NCBI GenBank assembly: GCA_003150515.1
Contig: QALW01000045.1
Coordinates: 44,861 to 50,389 of the forward strand
DNA: 5,529 nt
Reading direction: 5' to 3'
Origin: Selenomonadales bacterium
Lineage (GTDB): Bacteria; Bacillota; Clostridia; Christensenellales; QALW01
Part shown: piece by piece, positions 5,392 to 5,529 of the stretch
How the letters are laid out: each line of letters begins with the position of its first letter
How positions within the stretch are numbered: the stretch's first letter is position 1
Position numbers and translations under genes: made by a program
The notes under the pieces: generated by a model
Seen by the model: the letters and a program-made list of their open reading frames with translations, nothing else
Told to the model about the DNA's origin: nothing
Database searches by the model: none

Positions 5392-5426
5392 GCCGTCATG
5401 ATTTTCATATCATGGCGGCGTTTTTT
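5392..5426 (+). terminator. Intrinsic terminator after the winged-helix gene
   Basis: GCCGTCATGAT (5392-5402) pairs with ATCATGGCGGC (5409-5419) as an 11-bp stem with a single G-U pair and a 6-nt loop. A G and then six T (5421-5426) follow. It begins 12 nt after the stop codon. It is the only strong terminator in the window and closes the whole rightward gene set. Confidence 0.88.
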
Positions 5427-5529
5427 ATTTTCCTAAAATTTTTTCACTTACCCATGCAACAATCCCCTGAAAAATGTACGGATATATGAAAGGTGTTTTT
5501 TGACTGCCGCAAATTTATTTTCAAAAGGG
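5427..5529. other. AT-rich non-coding right edge, nothing identified
   Basis: No open frame of useful length, convincing promoter or strong dyad is visible on either strand. A TTGACT at 5500-5505 resembles a -35, but the expected -10 position (about 5523-5528) reads AAAAGG. The sequence may be the leader of a gene beyond the window. Confidence 0.4.

Noticed and set aside
5500..5529. Promoter beginning with TTGACT near the right edge
   Set aside because: No -10 is found at normal spacing before the window ends.
1..5529. CRISPR array, tRNA or rRNA genes, insertion sequence
   Set aside because: No regularly spaced repeats, no tRNA-like cloverleaf, no rRNA-like sequence, and no transposase frame were seen on either strand.

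Overview
The window looks like accessory DNA from a low-to-moderate GC Firmicute, most likely a gut-type Clostridia (inference). The signs are AAGGAG-type ribosome binding sites, short intergenic gaps, a mix of ATG, GTG and TTG starts, and protein sequences of Firmicutes style. No housekeeping gene, rRNA or tRNA is present. The non-coding left edge carries a cluster of dyads of the kind seen at transfer origins. This suggests cargo of an integrative conjugative or mobilizable element, but no relaxase, integrase or transposase lies inside the window.

Layout. Positions 1-267 are non-coding and hold a G-rich tract, a 12-bp inverted repeat (161-188), a perfect 20-bp palindrome (191-210) and two smaller dyads. 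Next comes a minus-strand bicistron: a LysR-type regulator (903-1772) followed 17 nt downstream by a class I SAM-dependent methyltransferase (268-885). A compact divergent control region (about 1773-1878) holds a LysR-type T-N11-A dyad and two overlapping promoters. Rightward from it runs a tight plus-strand gene set: a YbaK/EbsC-type aminoacyl-tRNA deacylase (1879-2388, probable TTG start), a 12-TM MFS transporter (2378-3598, overlapping the previous gene by 11 nt), a PhzF-family protein (3624-4430) and a small cupin (4451-4768). After a 117-nt gap comes a winged-helix DNA-binding protein without a receiver domain (4886-5380), closed by a clear intrinsic terminator (5392-5426). The last 100 bases hold nothing I can support.

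How the genes may work together. The arrangement is the classic LysR pattern, in which the regulator controls itself and the divergent operon. The operon combines a tRNA-proofreading enzyme, a transporter, a PhzF isomerase/epimerase-like enzyme and a cupin. One coherent inference is a portable module for handling a small, amino-acid-like or carboxylated compound: sense it (LysR), move it (MFS), convert it (PhzF, cupin, perhaps the methyltransferase), and clear tRNAs mischarged with it (YbaK-type). The substrate cannot be read from the sequence, and this module function is a hypothesis.
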